A stretch of 64,000 bases of DNA from Alphaproteobacteria bacterium. Its GTDB lineage: Bacteria; Pseudomonadota; Alphaproteobacteria; Micropepsales; Micropepsaceae. The stretch covers positions 211,805-275,804 of the forward strand of contig JAGWNK010000001.1 of assembly GCA_028871345.1 (NCBI GenBank), written 5' to 3'. The translations under genes and the position numbers were made by a program. The notes under the pieces were generated by a model that was given only the letters and a program-made list of their open reading frames with translations, was not told the origin of the DNA and ran no database searches. Positions 7,663 to 14,798 of the stretch are shown one piece after another; the first letter of the stretch is position 1, and each line of letters opens with the position of its first letter.

Positions 7663-8663
7663 CGCCAAGCCTTCTTGTAGGCGCCCGTGGTGTCGCGCTG
7701 TCCTTCGGTCAGCGCCCGCAGCTCGTTGAAATCGACCTTGGCGCCGGAGGCGATGGCGTCGAGGGCACGCCGGAAGGCCTGCACGACGGTCGCCACGTAG
7801 GCGCGGCCCCGCTGGCGTCCCTCGATCTTGAAGGCCGTGACGCCGATCTCTGCCAGGCGCGGCAGCAGTTCGACAGCGTTGAGGCTGACCGGATCCTCGA
7901 ACAGATGCGAAGCCGTACCGCGGGCGCGGAAGCTGCCCTTGCAGAGCGTGGGATACCCCGCCGGCTCGCCGCGCGCGAAGCGTTCCACCGTGAAGCCACC
8001 GACGGACGCGACCAGTTCCTCGTTCTCTTCCCGGTAGTCGACATGGCTGGGAGGAGAGCACACGCCTGTCATGTTGGGTGACTTGCCCGTGGCATAGGAC
8101 GACAACATGCAGCGCCCCTCCGCCATCACGCACAGGCCGCCGAACACGAATACTTCGGTTTCGCAGGGCGCGGCCTGTGCCGTCAGGCGGGCGATCTCCT
8201 CAACCGTCAGCACGCGCGGCAGGACCACGCGGGCGACGCCGAAATGGTCCCTATAGAACGCGATGGCTTCGGGCGTCGCCGCGGCGGCCTGGACCGAAAG
8301 GTGCAGCCGCTGCTTGGGATGATTGCGCCGCGCATAGGCTACCAGCGCGGCGTCGGCGAGGATGAGAGCATCGGCACCCGCCGCCACCGCGTCGTCGACA
8401 CCCTTCTTCCACAGATCGGTCGTGCTGGCGCGCATGAATGTATTGAGCGCGATGAGCACCTTGACGCGGCGGTCGTGAGCGTAAGCGACGCCTTCGCGCA
8501 TCTCGGCGCGATCGAAATTGAGACCGGGGAAGTTGCGGGCATTGGTCTCGTCGCGGAAGCCGCAATAGACGGAATGAGCCCCGGCGTCCACGGCCGTTCG
8601 CAATCCCGCCGGCGTGCCGGCCGGACATACAAGTTCGAGCGGAGAAGGTCGGGTGCCGTTCAT
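7659..8663 (-). CDS. ubiU: Oxygen-independent ubiquinone biosynthesis protein UbiU
   Basis: A 334-residue U32-family protein. Cys178, Cys185, Cys202 and Cys241 reproduce exactly the 7-17-39 spacing of the four 4Fe-4S ligands of E. coli UbiU. The N-terminal TIM-barrel segment (LELVCPAGTPAGLRTAVDAGA) is typical of the family. UbiU forms the anaerobic hydroxylase with UbiV. Its start overlaps the ubiT stop and its stop overlaps the ubiV start, each by 4 bp (ATGA), so the three proteins are translationally coupled. Confidence 0.96.
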   Translation of the reverse strand: MNGTRPSPLELVCPAGTPAGLRTAVDAGAHSVYCGFRDETNARNFPGLNFDRAEMREGVAYAHDRRVKVLIALNTFMRASTTDLWKKGVDDAVAAGADALILADAALVAYARRNHPKQRLHLSVQAAAATPEAIAFYRDHFGVARVVLPRVLTVEEIARLTAQAAPCETEVFVFGGLCVMAEGRCMLSSYATGKSPNMTGVCSPPSHVDYREENEELVASVGGFTVERFARGEPAGYPTLCKGSFRARGTASHLFEDPVSLNAVELLPRLAEIGVTAFKIEGRQRGRAYVATVVQAFRRALDAIASGAKVDFNELRALTEGQRDTTGAYKKAWR

Positions 8664-9220
8664 GACAGCCTGTCTTCCCGGCGCGGACCGCTCTCTTCGG
8701 GCGCATGAAGAGCATGGCGAAGCTTGTCCAGCGCCATGCGCGTTGCGCGGTTGAACGGGCCGCGCAGGTTTCGCGGCAGGCCGAGCACGGTCGAAGGATC
8801 GAGTTCTGCGTTCTCTATGGCGTTGCGCAGGGCGAGCACCGCCCCGGTGTCGCCTTCGATCACCAGGTCGCGGGAGAAGAACAGTGCGTCGCCGTCATAG
8901 GTCCCATCGATCATGCCGATCAGCACGAGAAGAGGCGCCGCGATACGCGCATCGTAGCCCGACGCCAGCTTGCGGCGCACGAGACGAACCGAGGGCTGCT
9001 CCTGGCCCGGCGTCATCAGAAAGACGAACGGGCAGTCCACGGGATCGATGGCGAAGGTCCGCCCCGCGTGTTCGCCCAGTCGAGAGGCGAATGACGGGCG
9101 CGCGGCCAGGGCGTTGGCCAGCAGGTGTCGCCCCGCTATCTCCAGCGGAAACAGCGGAAGAATCCCTGCCGCATGGGAAACAACGGGAGGCAGAGCCCCG
9201 CGCATGTTGGAATGATCCAT
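8660..9220 (-). CDS. ubiT: Ubiquinone biosynthesis accessory factor UbiT (SCP2 domain)
   Basis: A 186-residue protein with an SCP2 lipid-binding domain (about 45-150), including the segment FSRDLVIEGDTGAVLALRNAIE characteristic of UbiT/YhbT. It probably binds ubiquinone intermediates and takes the place of UbiJ in the anaerobic pathway. It is the first gene of the ubiTUV operon. The ATG at 9220 is preceded by GAGCGGA on the minus strand. About 120 bp upstream (9221-9342) should contain the promoter; I found no perfect FNR box there, only an unpaired TTGAC half near 9324. Confidence 0.92.
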   Translation of the reverse strand: MDHSNMRGALPPVVSHAAGILPLFPLEIAGRHLLANALAARPSFASRLGEHAGRTFAIDPVDCPFVFLMTPGQEQPSVRLVRRKLASGYDARIAAPLLVLIGMIDGTYDGDALFFSRDLVIEGDTGAVLALRNAIENAELDPSTVLGLPRNLRGPFNRATRMALDKLRHALHAPEESGPRREDRLS

Positions 9221-9342
9221 CGTTCCGCTCGAATTTTAGGCCGGCGCGCCAACCCCTCCTAAGGGACGCGCTGGCGCATGACGGATTTGTCGCGGGAAAA
9301 TCGAGAAGCCGGAACGCGACGGATTGACACGCAGTAGCAACA

Positions 9343-9573
9343 TTATGTGCGGACAAGCGAGGGAGCGATGCCGAATACGAGCATGATCGTTCCGCCCACC
9401 CCGAAAAGCGTGGCTTATGACCACAAAATTCTTGAGGTCATGATACCCAGTACGGCAACCATCGCGTCGCCGCGGGAACGGTCCATGACGATCTGGCCCA
9501 CCATCAGGAAGGTCAGCCCGGGAACCAATGCCGTCGGCACGCCGACCATGGCCGGCGAAACCAGGGACACCAT
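9343..9573 (-). pseudogene. Remnant or tiny gene of a two-helix membrane protein with an in-frame stop
   Basis: An ATG at 9573, 5 bp past the end of the NIPSNAP gene, opens 52 codons with a hydrophobic helix (VPTALVPGLTFLMVGQIV) ending at TAA 9415-9417. The same frame continues for 23 more codons and makes a second helix (LFGVGGTIMLVFGIAPSL) before a TAA at 9343. The continuity of membrane-like sequence across one stop suggests a nonsense-broken small membrane protein, though a genuine 52-residue protein is also possible. Family not recognised. Confidence 0.4.
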
Positions 9574-9578
9574 CGACG

Positions 9579-10253
9579 TCACCGCGACACCCTCAGCTTC
9601 GAGCGTGGCGTCGGCGACAGCCTCAGGGTCAGCGGATATTCGAGCAGGCTGGAGAGGAATTCCGCCGGCAACGGCGGCGCAGCCGCCATCCGGCGCGCAA
9701 ACCAAACCACGACGTTCTCCGCTTCGCGAACCGGCAGACGGGGAAAATTGTTGGACGCGTATTCCGTGGCAAACCACGCCAGCACGGCATCCCCCGAGTC
9801 TTCCAGCTTCGGGAGAATATTACGCTCGACCTCGGCAATCGTCGGCTCCTCAATCTTCTGCTTGAACCGGCAGATCGTCGCCGTGAGGACGCCCTGCGCG
9901 GCCTGCCCCAGGGGCGGGCGCTGCGCGTTAAGGTCAAAGCCCGCATAGGGACGAGCCGGACGCAGCAGGAGCACATTGTCCGAATCCAGCATAGTCGCGT
10001 TCGCCGCCTCTCGGTGGGCCTTCCACACGGGACCGTCATAGAAGGCCGCCAGCGCCTGTCCCCGTGTCGTCATGTCGGCGAAGCCTCGCAGCCAGACGAA
10101 GCGGTCGGCGACGTCGAGATCGCGGAACTGACCGATGACGTCGCAGCCGCATGCCTCTTGACTCTCCAGGAACTCCCGGTCGAACAGCGAGATCAACGAC
10201 TCCCGCATTCCGGGTTTCAAGGTGTACTGACGCAATTCCACGACGTTGTTCAT
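9579..10253 (-). CDS. NIPSNAP-family protein
   Basis: A 224-residue protein started at ATG 10253, which overlaps the stop of the upstream gene by 3 bp. The ORF is open upstream but that part is shadow. The first half is a ferredoxin-like NIPSNAP domain (VVELRQYTLKPGMRE at the start, WLRGFADMTTRGQALAAFYDG near 60). The second half appears to be a diverged repeat of the same fold. NIPSNAP proteins are dimeric alpha/beta-barrel proteins with poorly known roles. It is co-transcribed with the secreted DUF1579-like gene and lies divergent from a WYL regulator that may control both. Confidence 0.8.
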   Translation of the reverse strand: MNNVVELRQYTLKPGMRESLISLFDREFLESQEACGCDVIGQFRDLDVADRFVWLRGFADMTTRGQALAAFYDGPVWKAHREAANATMLDSDNVLLLRPARPYAGFDLNAQRPPLGQAAQGVLTATICRFKQKIEEPTIAEVERNILPKLEDSGDAVLAWFATEYASNNFPRLPVREAENVVVWFARRMAAAPPLPAEFLSSLLEYPLTLRLSPTPRSKLRVSR

Positions 10254-10813
10254 TGCCTGAAATCCATGACCCAGTTGGTCTCCCAGCTCTTGCCGCCGTC
10301 GACGGAGAAGGCCTGCTCCCAGCGCGGCGTCGGCGTGTCGATGCGCGTCCACAGGAAGCGAACCTTGATCGGCCGGCCGTTGAAGGTGTCGTCGCCGTAG
10401 AAGGTCCCGACGCGGTCCTTGAAACTGCCGGCCATGGGGGGATCGGATTTCGTCGGCGTGCGGCCGTCGAACCACCACACAAACCATTGCCTGCTCTTGG
10501 GATCGTAGGTGCGCAGCGTCGCCGCGCGATAGGTCCCGGACGGCAGCTCGATGACGTTGTCATCGATCGTGCCGTCGCCGCCCAGGATGTAGTGCAGCGT
10601 GCTGGTGCCCTCGAAGTCTTCCCATTCGTGGCTGCCGGCAAGGCGTGCCTTCAGACGATGATGATGGACCTTCCAGTTACCGACAATGAAATCGAAGTCG
10701 TGCTTGTGCATGGCATCCTCCGTTGACGTGCTGACGGTCGCGCTGCCGGCGGCGTACGCCGGCAGGCATAGCGCTGCAGCAACGGCAATCCCGGCCAGGG
10801 CCGTTCTGAACAT
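10250..10813 (-). CDS. Secreted DUF1579-like protein
   Basis: A 187-residue protein with a clear Sec signal peptide (about 1-22, cleaved after AYA). The mature part begins with the segment HDFDFIVGNWKV and continues as a beta-rich, lipocalin-like domain with many Trp residues, in the style of DUF1579 proteins. Function unknown; these often occur with NIPSNAP proteins or WYL regulators in soil bacteria. It is the first gene of a two-gene operon. GGAGG-like sequence precedes the ATG on the minus strand. The divergent WYL regulator starts 84 bp away. Confidence 0.72.
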   Translation of the reverse strand: MFRTALAGIAVAAALCLPAYAAGSATVSTSTEDAMHKHDFDFIVGNWKVHHHRLKARLAGSHEWEDFEGTSTLHYILGGDGTIDDNVIELPSGTYRAATLRTYDPKSRQWFVWWFDGRTPTKSDPPMAGSFKDRVGTFYGDDTFNGRPIKVRFLWTRIDTPTPRWEQAFSVDGGKSWETNWVMDFRQ

Positions 10814-10858
10814 GGGCGTCTCCTCCGCAATGGCGGTTTGAGTTCTAATGGGATAAAC

Positions 10859-10874
10859 ATGTCAACGAATGTCA
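10859..10874. promoter_or_regulatory. Direct repeat ATGTCA-N4-ATGTCA, candidate operator
   Basis: Two identical hexamers with 10-bp periodicity (10859-10864 and 10869-10874) lie in the divergent gap between the DUF1579-like gene and the WYL regulator. The same-face spacing on the helix suits a regulator binding site, possibly for the WYL protein itself. No second copy was found. Confidence 0.35.
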
Positions 10875-10897
10875 TGTATTTCCCGTGGATTGAAAAA

Positions 10898-11908
10898 ATG
10901 TTGGCAAGCCGGCTTCTATCCATCCTGATGCTGCTGCAGACCCGCGGCCGGATGTCCGCGCCGGAACTTGCAGATGAGTTCGAAGTTTCCGTCCGCACGA
11001 TCCATCGCGACATCGACCAACTGAGCGCGGCCGGCATCCCCGTCTACGCCGACCGCGGGAGGTTCGGCGGGTTCCAACTGCTCGGCGGCTACCGAACCAG
11101 ATTGACGGGCCTGACGGCGCCGGAAGCGGAGACGCTGCTCATGGCTGGCCTGCCCGGACCGGCAGCCGAGATGGGTATCGCCGATCTCCTGTCGGCTGCG
11201 CGGCTGAAACTGATGGCGGCGATGCCGGCGGGCGCGCAGGCGGAGCGTATCGCGGCACGGTTCCATCTCGACCCGGCCGGCTGGTTCCGCGCCTCGGAAA
11301 GCGTACCTCTGCTGCCCGTCGTGGCCCGTGCGGTGTGGAGCGAACGCCGGATGCGCATGGCCTACCGCTCAGGCGGCGCATTGCAGCCGCGGGAGGTCGC
11401 CCCTCTCGGTATGGTGCTGAAAGGAGGCCTCTGGTATCTTGTTGCGTTGCGCGGCGGCACGATTCGCACCTATCGCGTCGCCAGCATTGCCGAAGCGGAC
11501 ATCCTCGAAAAATCCTTCAATCGGCCCAAGGGTTTCGATCTCGCGGCTCATTGGACCGCCTCATCGCGGGCATTCGAGCGGGAGTCCTATCGCGAGAAAG
11601 CGGTCGTGCGCCTGTCGCCGGAGGGGCGACGGTGGATCGGACTTCTCGGCTCCCATGTGGCGCAGTCCGTCAACGACACAGCACGACCGGCCAAAAAAGG
11701 TTGGATCGAATGCGAAGTGCCGCTGGAATCACTGTCCATCGGCATCCGCGAACTGATGCGACTTGGTCCTCATGTTGAGGTCCTGGCGCCCGAGACGCTT
11801 CGCGTCCAGATGGCACAGACCCTGCAGCAGATGCAGGCGCTTTACGCAGACGATTTGTCCGACCGAAAGCGCTCGCCCCGAAAGCGCCCTGCGCGCGACA
11901 GAGATTGA
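10898..11908 (+). CDS. WYL-domain transcriptional regulator (YafY/DeoR type)
   Basis: A 336-residue protein with an N-terminal winged helix (RGRMSAPELADEFEVSVRTIHRDIDQLSAAGIPV, about 15-50) and a WYL ligand-sensing domain (about 140-220: MAYRSGG, LKGGLWYLVALRGGTIRTYRV). A C-terminal WCX-like extension ends around 310. I chose ATG 10898 because the helix starts right after it in homologous layouts. Frames from TTG 10838 or ATG 10859 would run across the divergent promoter. WYL proteins sense small ligands and often repress their divergent neighbours, here the DUF1579/NIPSNAP operon. Confidence 0.85.
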   Translation: MLASRLLSILMLLQTRGRMSAPELADEFEVSVRTIHRDIDQLSAAGIPVYADRGRFGGFQLLGGYRTRLTGLTAPEAETLLMAGLPGPAAEMGIADLLSAARLKLMAAMPAGAQAERIAARFHLDPAGWFRASESVPLLPVVARAVWSERRMRMAYRSGGALQPREVAPLGMVLKGGLWYLVALRGGTIRTYRVASIAEADILEKSFNRPKGFDLAAHWTASSRAFERESYREKAVVRLSPEGRRWIGLLGSHVAQSVNDTARPAKKGWIECEVPLESLSIGIRELMRLGPHVEVLAPETLRVQMAQTLQQMQALYADDLSDRKRSPRKRPARDRD

Positions 11909-11950
11909 TGCCCTGCAGCGGCTGCCGCCCCTAGAAAGAGACGCGCACCG

Positions 11951-12079
11951 TCAGCAAAGACCAGATGCAAGCTCTTCCCAAACGTAGTCGGCGATCGCGG
12001 CGGCATCGTTGAGCGGCAAACAGCGACGGGTGACCGTCAACGCGGGGTCGTCCGTCGCTACCGCCAGTGGGACATGCAT
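11951..12079 (-). pseudogene. Short coding-like frame after the GH2 gene (possible gene remnant)
   Basis: On the minus strand, the frame shifted relative to the GH2 gene becomes coding-like from about 12165 (QVNDTHHPDEVRSVQAIRAV) and runs past the GH2 stop to TGA 11951. It ends in ADYVWEELASGLC. The first ATG is at 12079, giving 42 residues. It may be the tail of a decayed gene joined to the GH2 3' end, or a small overlapping ORF. Family not recognised. Confidence 0.3.
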
Positions 12080-12102
12080 GAGTCCCGCGTTCGAGGCGCT
12101 CC

Positions 12103-14625
12103 TCACAGCACGGATGGCCTGGACCGAGCGGACCTCGTCCGGATGGTGAGTGTCGTTGACCTGAGCAAGGAAGAGGAGCCTCCGCCCGGCGTGGCCTCGA
12201 TGCGGATGACGCCGTTTCGTTTCGTCGACTGCACGATAACCTGCGCCAAGCCGTTGAAGAGCGAGCGCTTTGGCCCCTTATCGCTCTCCTGGCAATTGGG
12301 GTCACCGTTGCCGACGCCGATCAGCTTTCCCGGCCCTGAGACATGGAACGCGACCTTGTCATTCGCCGTGGGCACCGGCCGTCCGCCGCGGTCCAGCGCT
12401 TCCACCTTGAGAATCGCGATGTCTTCGCCGTCCGCAGCGATCTCGTAGCGGTCCGCAGTCAGGCGCAACATCTCGGCGGACCCGACTGTTTCGCGCTTCT
12501 GCGTCAGGACGAGTTCGCCTTTCTTGAAGGCTCGGGCTTCGATTTCACCAGGCTCGTAGGTCACCTTCCACTGGACGTGACCGAAACGCGGCACAGCCTG
12601 CCGGCCCACGCTCCGGCCGTTGACCAAGAGTTCCACTTCCTCGAGGTTGGAATAGGCCCATATCGCGACCTCCTGGCCCTCCCTCCAATTCCAGTGGGGG
12701 AAGACGTGCAACGACGGCTCCGGCCGCCACCAGGCCCTGTAATAATGGAAGTAGTCCTTCGGGAAGCCGCACATGTCGACGATGCCGAACTGCGAGTTGA
12801 TGGAGGGCCAGCCATAGGGCGTGGGCTCGCCGCGATAATCAAAGCCCGTCCAGGCGAAGCCACCCGCCTCCCAGTCGCGCGTGCCGTAGAACGTCCACCA
12901 CGCTTCGGGGGTCTCGCCCCAATCGACGACGCCGTCATAGCAGTTCACGGTGTTGCGTTTCGGATCGGTGGTGTACTCGCCACGCGTCGAGACAGCGCTG
13001 GATGTCTCCGATCCGAAGATGGGGCGCGTGGGATGCTCCTTGTGATAGGCATCGGGGAATTCCAGGTGGTAGTTGAAGCCGATGACGTCGAGCGCCTCGG
13101 AGACGCCCTTCTCGTTATCGCCATTGACCGCCGCCGATACGACGCGCGTCGGATCCAGCTCATGGCAGCGGCGGACCATATCGGCAGCGATCATTGCACC
13201 TTGCTCCGCCATCTTGTCCCGCAACAGCCACTCTTCGTTGCCAATTGACCAGATTATGACCGACGGCGAATTGCGGTAGCGCTTAACCATCGTTTCGAGT
13301 TGCGCCATCCCTTCCGGATTGGAGCTCATCAGGCGCGTTTCGCACATCATCATCACGCCCATGCGATCGCAGGCCTCGACCCATTCCGGCGTCGGCATAT
13401 TGTGTGACGTGCGCACGGCGTTGCACCCCATGTCTCGCAGCACGGAAAGGCGGAACGCTTGCAGGCGATCAGGCAGGGCGGCCCCCACGCCGGCGTGGTC
13501 TTGGTGATTGCAGGTGCCTTGGATCTTCAGCGGCTTGCCGTTGAGGAAGAAACCCTTGTCGGCATCGAATACGGCAGTCCGCACGCCGAACGCGATTTTC
13601 TCGCCGTCTCGTATCTTCCCGCCCGTCTCAACGCTGACCAGCGCGGTGTAGAGGTTCGGCGCGTCGACGGACCACAAGCGCGGATCGGCGAGCGTCGTCG
13701 ACGCGGCAAAATCGGCCGCTCCATATGCCGCAACCGCCTGTACGGGCGATTGCGCGGTGGCGACAGTGGCGCCCGCGGAATCCTGGATCGCCCACACGAC
13801 CCGGGCGCTGACCGGCTCCGGTCCTTCGTTCTGCACGACTGTGGCCAGGGCAAGGCTCGCGGCGGCACCATTCAGCGTCGACCGCACGGTGCTCTCCCAC
13901 CGTCCGAGATGCACCGGGTCCAACTTGGTGAGCCAGACGTGGCGATAAATGCCCGCGCCTTCGTAAAACCAGCCATCGCCGAAGCTCGCATCCGCGCGCA
14001 CCACGACATAGTTCTTGGCGCCGTAGGCCAGGAAGTCAGTGATATCGAAACGGAATGGAGCGTAACCGTTGTCGTTGCGGCCGACGAAGCAACCATTGAC
14101 GAACACGATCACATCGCGAAAGGCGCCATCAAACTCGATCCAGATGCGGCGTCCGCGGTCACTCTCGGGGATGTCGAATGCCCGCCGATACCAGCCGATG
14201 CTGGTCTCTGGATAGCGGCGCCCGAGCGGCTTGTAGCCATGCGAACGCAGTTCACTGTCGCCGCCTTTGGTATCGCCGTCCACGAAGGGCAATTCCACCG
14301 CCCAATCATGCGGCAGATCGAGCGGGCGCCAGGCCGAATCATCGAAGCCGGCCTTGGCAAATTTGAAATCCCCGGTCTTGGAGAAGTCGCCTTGACCGAG
14401 TCCAAAGCCCAAGTCCCTCGACGGGTCGCTTCCGTTGCCGAACGTGAACTTCCAATCGAAGTCGAACAGAAGCTGCTCGCGCGGTAGAAGGGCGGCGCTG
14501 GCCTGGTCGCGGCCGGAGCGTGGTTCGCTGGATGGAGAGCTGGCCCAGGCGGAATTCCCCAGAAGAGCGGGCGCGGACACGGAAAGCCCGGAGGCAACGA
14601 AGATTCGGCGCGTGATGTCGGACAT
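12103..14625 (-). CDS. Glycoside hydrolase family 2 enzyme (beta-galactosidase type), exported
   Basis: An 840-residue GH2 protein. ATG 14625 follows AAGGGG and gives a probable Tat signal (SDITRRIFVASG, hydrophobic to about 28). Order: sugar-binding sandwich (about 85-235), Ig-like domain (about 240-350), TIM barrel (about 355-640), then DUF4982-like and Ig-like C-terminal domains. The acid/base is Glu464 in SIGNEEW and the nucleophile is Glu540 in FGSETSS. DUF4982 GH2 enzymes are usually beta-galactosidases acting on galactose-containing plant or host glycans. It lies 173 bp downstream of the GH127 gene on the same strand, which suggests arabinogalactan or extensin side chains as target. 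Exact specificity cannot be read from sequence. Confidence 0.93.
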   Translation of the reverse strand: MSDITRRIFVASGLSVSAPALLGNSAWASSPSSEPRSGRDQASAALLPREQLLFDFDWKFTFGNGSDPSRDLGFGLGQGDFSKTGDFKFAKAGFDDSAWRPLDLPHDWAVELPFVDGDTKGGDSELRSHGYKPLGRRYPETSIGWYRRAFDIPESDRGRRIWIEFDGAFRDVIVFVNGCFVGRNDNGYAPFRFDITDFLAYGAKNYVVVRADASFGDGWFYEGAGIYRHVWLTKLDPVHLGRWESTVRSTLNGAAASLALATVVQNEGPEPVSARVVWAIQDSAGATVATAQSPVQAVAAYGAADFAASTTLADPRLWSVDAPNLYTALVSVETGGKIRDGEKIAFGVRTAVFDADKGFFLNGKPLKIQGTCNHQDHAGVGAALPDRLQAFRLSVLRDMGCNAVRTSHNMPTPEWVEACDRMGVMMMCETRLMSSNPEGMAQLETMVKRYRNSPSVIIWSIGNEEWLLRDKMAEQGAMIAADMVRRCHELDPTRVVSAAVNGDNEKGVSEALDVIGFNYHLEFPDAYHKEHPTRPIFGSETSSAVSTRGEYTTDPKRNTVNCYDGVVDWGETPEAWWTFYGTRDWEAGGFAWTGFDYRGEPTPYGWPSINSQFGIVDMCGFPKDYFHYYRAWWRPEPSLHVFPHWNWREGQEVAIWAYSNLEEVELLVNGRSVGRQAVPRFGHVQWKVTYEPGEIEARAFKKGELVLTQKRETVGSAEMLRLTADRYEIAADGEDIAILKVEALDRGGRPVPTANDKVAFHVSGPGKLIGVGNGDPNCQESDKGPKRSLFNGLAQVIVQSTKRNGVIRIEATPGGGSSSLLRSTTLTIRTRSARSRPSVL

Positions 14626-14646
14626 GAACGACCCCTTGGAGACTTT

Positions 14647-14662
14647 GCGGGCCTTCGCCCGC
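14647..14662 (-). repeat. Perfect 6-bp hairpin just upstream of the GH2 start
   Basis: GCGGGC-CTTC-GCCCGC forms a tight tetraloop hairpin ending 22 bp before the GH2 ATG. On the minus strand it lies in the GH2 leader, between the GH127 stop and the GH2 ribosome-binding site. It could stabilise processed mRNA or attenuate GH2 expression. Confidence 0.45.
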
Positions 14663-14676
14663 CCAACCGTAGTGAT

Positions 14677-14687
14677 TTGTATGACAA
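14677..14687. promoter_or_regulatory. TTGTATGACAA inverted repeat, candidate GntR-type operator
   Basis: A 4-3-4 inverted repeat matching the loose FCD/GntR pattern T-N-GT-N3-AC-N-A, 52 bp before the GH2 start. It differs from the TATACAGTATA motif found at the other genes of this locus, so if real it may bind another GntR protein. Single occurrence, weak evidence. Confidence 0.3.
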
Positions 14688-14798
14688 CTTCAGCGCTCCG
14701 GCCAGATGTCGCATGACCCCACTCGACAAGAGGCTTGTCGTCTGTAGAGCAAGACCCGGCCGTACCGGCTACAACCTTAGAGGATGGTCCCGAGCGCG

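Noticed and set aside
9324..9338. TTGACACGCAGTAGC before ubiT as an FNR box
   Set aside because: Only one half-site matches; the partner half is absent at the required 4-bp spacing.
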